From the NCBI GenBank assembly GCA_964590945.1, contig CAZPXF010000032.1, positions 1 to 22,520 on the forward strand: a stretch of DNA of 22,520 nt. Direction: 5' to 3'. This stretch comes from CAZPXF01 sp964590945 (lineage in GTDB: Bacteria > Bacillota > Clostridia > Lachnospirales > Lachnospiraceae). This document shows positions 21,511 through 22,520 of this stretch, one piece after another; within the stretch, counting starts at the first letter, position 1; each line of letters opens with the position of its first letter. The notes beneath the pieces were generated by a model. The model was not told the DNA's origin, made no database searches, and worked only from the letters and a program-made list of their open reading frames with translations. The position numbers were made by a program, and so were the translations under genes.

Positions 21511-22520
21511 ATGAAAAGGACAGATTTCAGTTTTGAGCTTCCTCAGGAACTGATCGCGCAGGATCCCCTGGAGGACAGATCAAGCTCCCGACTGCTTGTT
21601 TTGGATAAGGAAACTGGAAAGATCAGCCATCATATTTTTAAAGAGATTACAGAATATCTGGATCCTGGGGACTGTCTTGTGATCAATAATACAAAAGTAA
21701 TTCCGGCGCGTCTGATCGGAAGCCGGGAAAATACCGGAGGAAAAGTAGAGGTGCTCCTTCTGAAGCGCAGGGAGAACGATATCTGGGAAACGCTTGTCAA
21801 ACCGGGAAAGAAAGCAAGGCCGGGAATGCGGCTGGAATTTGGCGGCGGACTTCTGAGAGCAGAGGTGCTTGATATTGTGGAAGAGGGAAACCGGCTGATC
21901 CGGTTTCATTATAATGGAATCTTTGAGGAGGTACTGGATCAGCTTGGGCAGATGCCTCTGCCTCCATACATCACGCACGAGCTCAAGGATAAAAACCGCT
22001 ATCAGACTGTCTATGCCAGGCATTCCGGGTCAGCGGCGGCGCCGACGGCGGGGCTTCATTTCACACCGGAGCTTTTAAAAGAGATCCGGGAGAAAGGCGT
22101 AGATATTGCAGAGGTGACGCTGCATGTAGGTCTTGGCACTTTCCGCCCGGTGAAGGCGGATGACATATTGGATCACCATATGCATTCGGAGTTTTATCAG
22201 ATATCAAAGGAAGCGGCGGAAAAAATGAATAGAGCCAGATCCGGAGGCCACCGGGTAATCTGTGTCGGGACAACGAGCTGCCGTACCATTGAGTCTGCGG
22301 CGAAGGAGGACGGCTCGATCGCAGCATCCAGCGGGTGGACGGATATTTTCATTTATCCGGGATATCAGTTTAAAATACTGGATGCGCTGATCACAAATTT
22401 TCATCTGCCGGAATCCACACTTCTCATGCTTGTATCGGCGCTGGCAGGCCGGGAGCATGTGCTTGCGGCGTATGAAGAGGCGGTGAAGGAGAAATACCGG
22501 TTCTTTAGCTTCGGGGATGC
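21511..22520 (+). CDS. queA: tRNA preQ1(34) S-adenosylmethionine ribosyltransferase-isomerase QueA (partial, runs off the window)
   Basis: The frame is open from ATG 21511 to the window end (336 codons) with no stop, so the 3' end is cut; known QueA proteins are about 340-345 residues, so only a few codons are missing. The enzyme moves and rearranges the ribose of S-adenosylmethionine onto preQ1 at the tRNA wobble base, giving epoxyqueuosine. Family motifs are DFSFELPQELIAQDPLEDRS at the N-terminus, GDCLVINNTKVIPARLIG (about 53-70), GQMPLPPYI, SGSAAAPTAGLHFT (about 172-185), EVTLHVGLGTFRPV and the C-terminal NFHLPESTLLMLVSALAG. GGGGAGGGATCATAAC precedes the ATG. It is the last visible gene of the pheST-sppA operon. 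Confidence 0.95.
   Translation, partial: MKRTDFSFELPQELIAQDPLEDRSSSRLLVLDKETGKISHHIFKEITEYLDPGDCLVINNTKVIPARLIGSRENTGGKVEVLLLKRRENDIWETLVKPGKKARPGMRLEFGGGLLRAEVLDIVEEGNRLIRFHYNGIFEEVLDQLGQMPLPPYITHELKDKNRYQTVYARHSGSAAAPTAGLHFTPELLKEIREKGVDIAEVTLHVGLGTFRPVKADDILDHHMHSEFYQISKEAAEKMNRARSGGHRVICVGTTSCRTIESAAKEDGSIAASSGWTDIFIYPGYQFKILDALITNFHLPESTLLMLVSALAGREHVLAAYEEAVKEKYRFFSFGD

Noticed and set aside
1..22520. CRISPR array, prophage, insertion sequence, tRNA or defence system
   Set aside because: I found no regularly spaced repeats, transposase or integrase genes, terminal inverted repeats, tRNA folds or defence-type proteins; gene content is housekeeping and metabolic throughout.

Overview
The window (about 50% G+C) reads as an ordinary chromosomal segment of an anaerobic, Gram-positive gut-type Firmicute, most likely a Lachnospiraceae-like Clostridium relative. 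This rests on ferredoxin-linked 2-oxoacid metabolism, two T-box leaders, strong AGGAGG-type ribosome binding sites, TTG starts, a SpoIID-type protein, YitT/YihY/RDD membrane proteins and a pheS-pheT arrangement behind a phenylalanine T-box. I see no phage, transposon, integron, CRISPR array, rRNA or tRNA. 

Region 1 (1-3533) is a T-box-controlled operon for a four-subunit 2-oxoacid:ferredoxin oxidoreductase (gamma, delta, alpha, beta). Region 2 (about 3590-9454) is a purine-oxidation-type operon: the selenium-dependent hydroxylase accessory protein YqeC, an NCS2 nucleobase permease, and the FAD, 2Fe-2S and molybdopterin subunits of a xanthine dehydrogenase-family enzyme. It has its own promoter-like sequence and a strongly folded leader of no class I can name. 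The likely logic is uptake of a purine (xanthine-like) followed by hydroxylation by a molybdenum enzyme whose cofactor may carry labile selenium. 

Region 3 (9491-10830, minus strand) holds a shared terminator, a solitary biotin synthase gene whose promoter overlaps a well-formed BirA-type operator, and a 33-residue one-helix membrane peptide that automated ORF calling would miss. Region 4 (10863-13608) has threonine synthase, a strong terminator with a UUCG-type loop, and a YitT-family membrane protein. Region 5 (13630-16203) has a probable 6S RNA gene with its own consensus promoter, a SpoIID/LytB-domain exported protein with a forced TTG start, and a YihY/BrkB membrane protein. Region 6 (16187-22520) is a translation/envelope operon: Phe T-box, pheS, pheT, sppA, an RDD-family membrane protein and queA, which runs off the right edge with only a few codons missing. 

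The least explained parts are non-coding: the specifier of the first T-box, which by analogy with the Phe T-box reads UGC (Cys) but is ambiguous; a duplicated 18-nt sequence around a second hairpin behind that T-box; the double-hairpin leader of the yqeC operon; and the hairpin just before yitT. No clearly new multi-gene system is visible.
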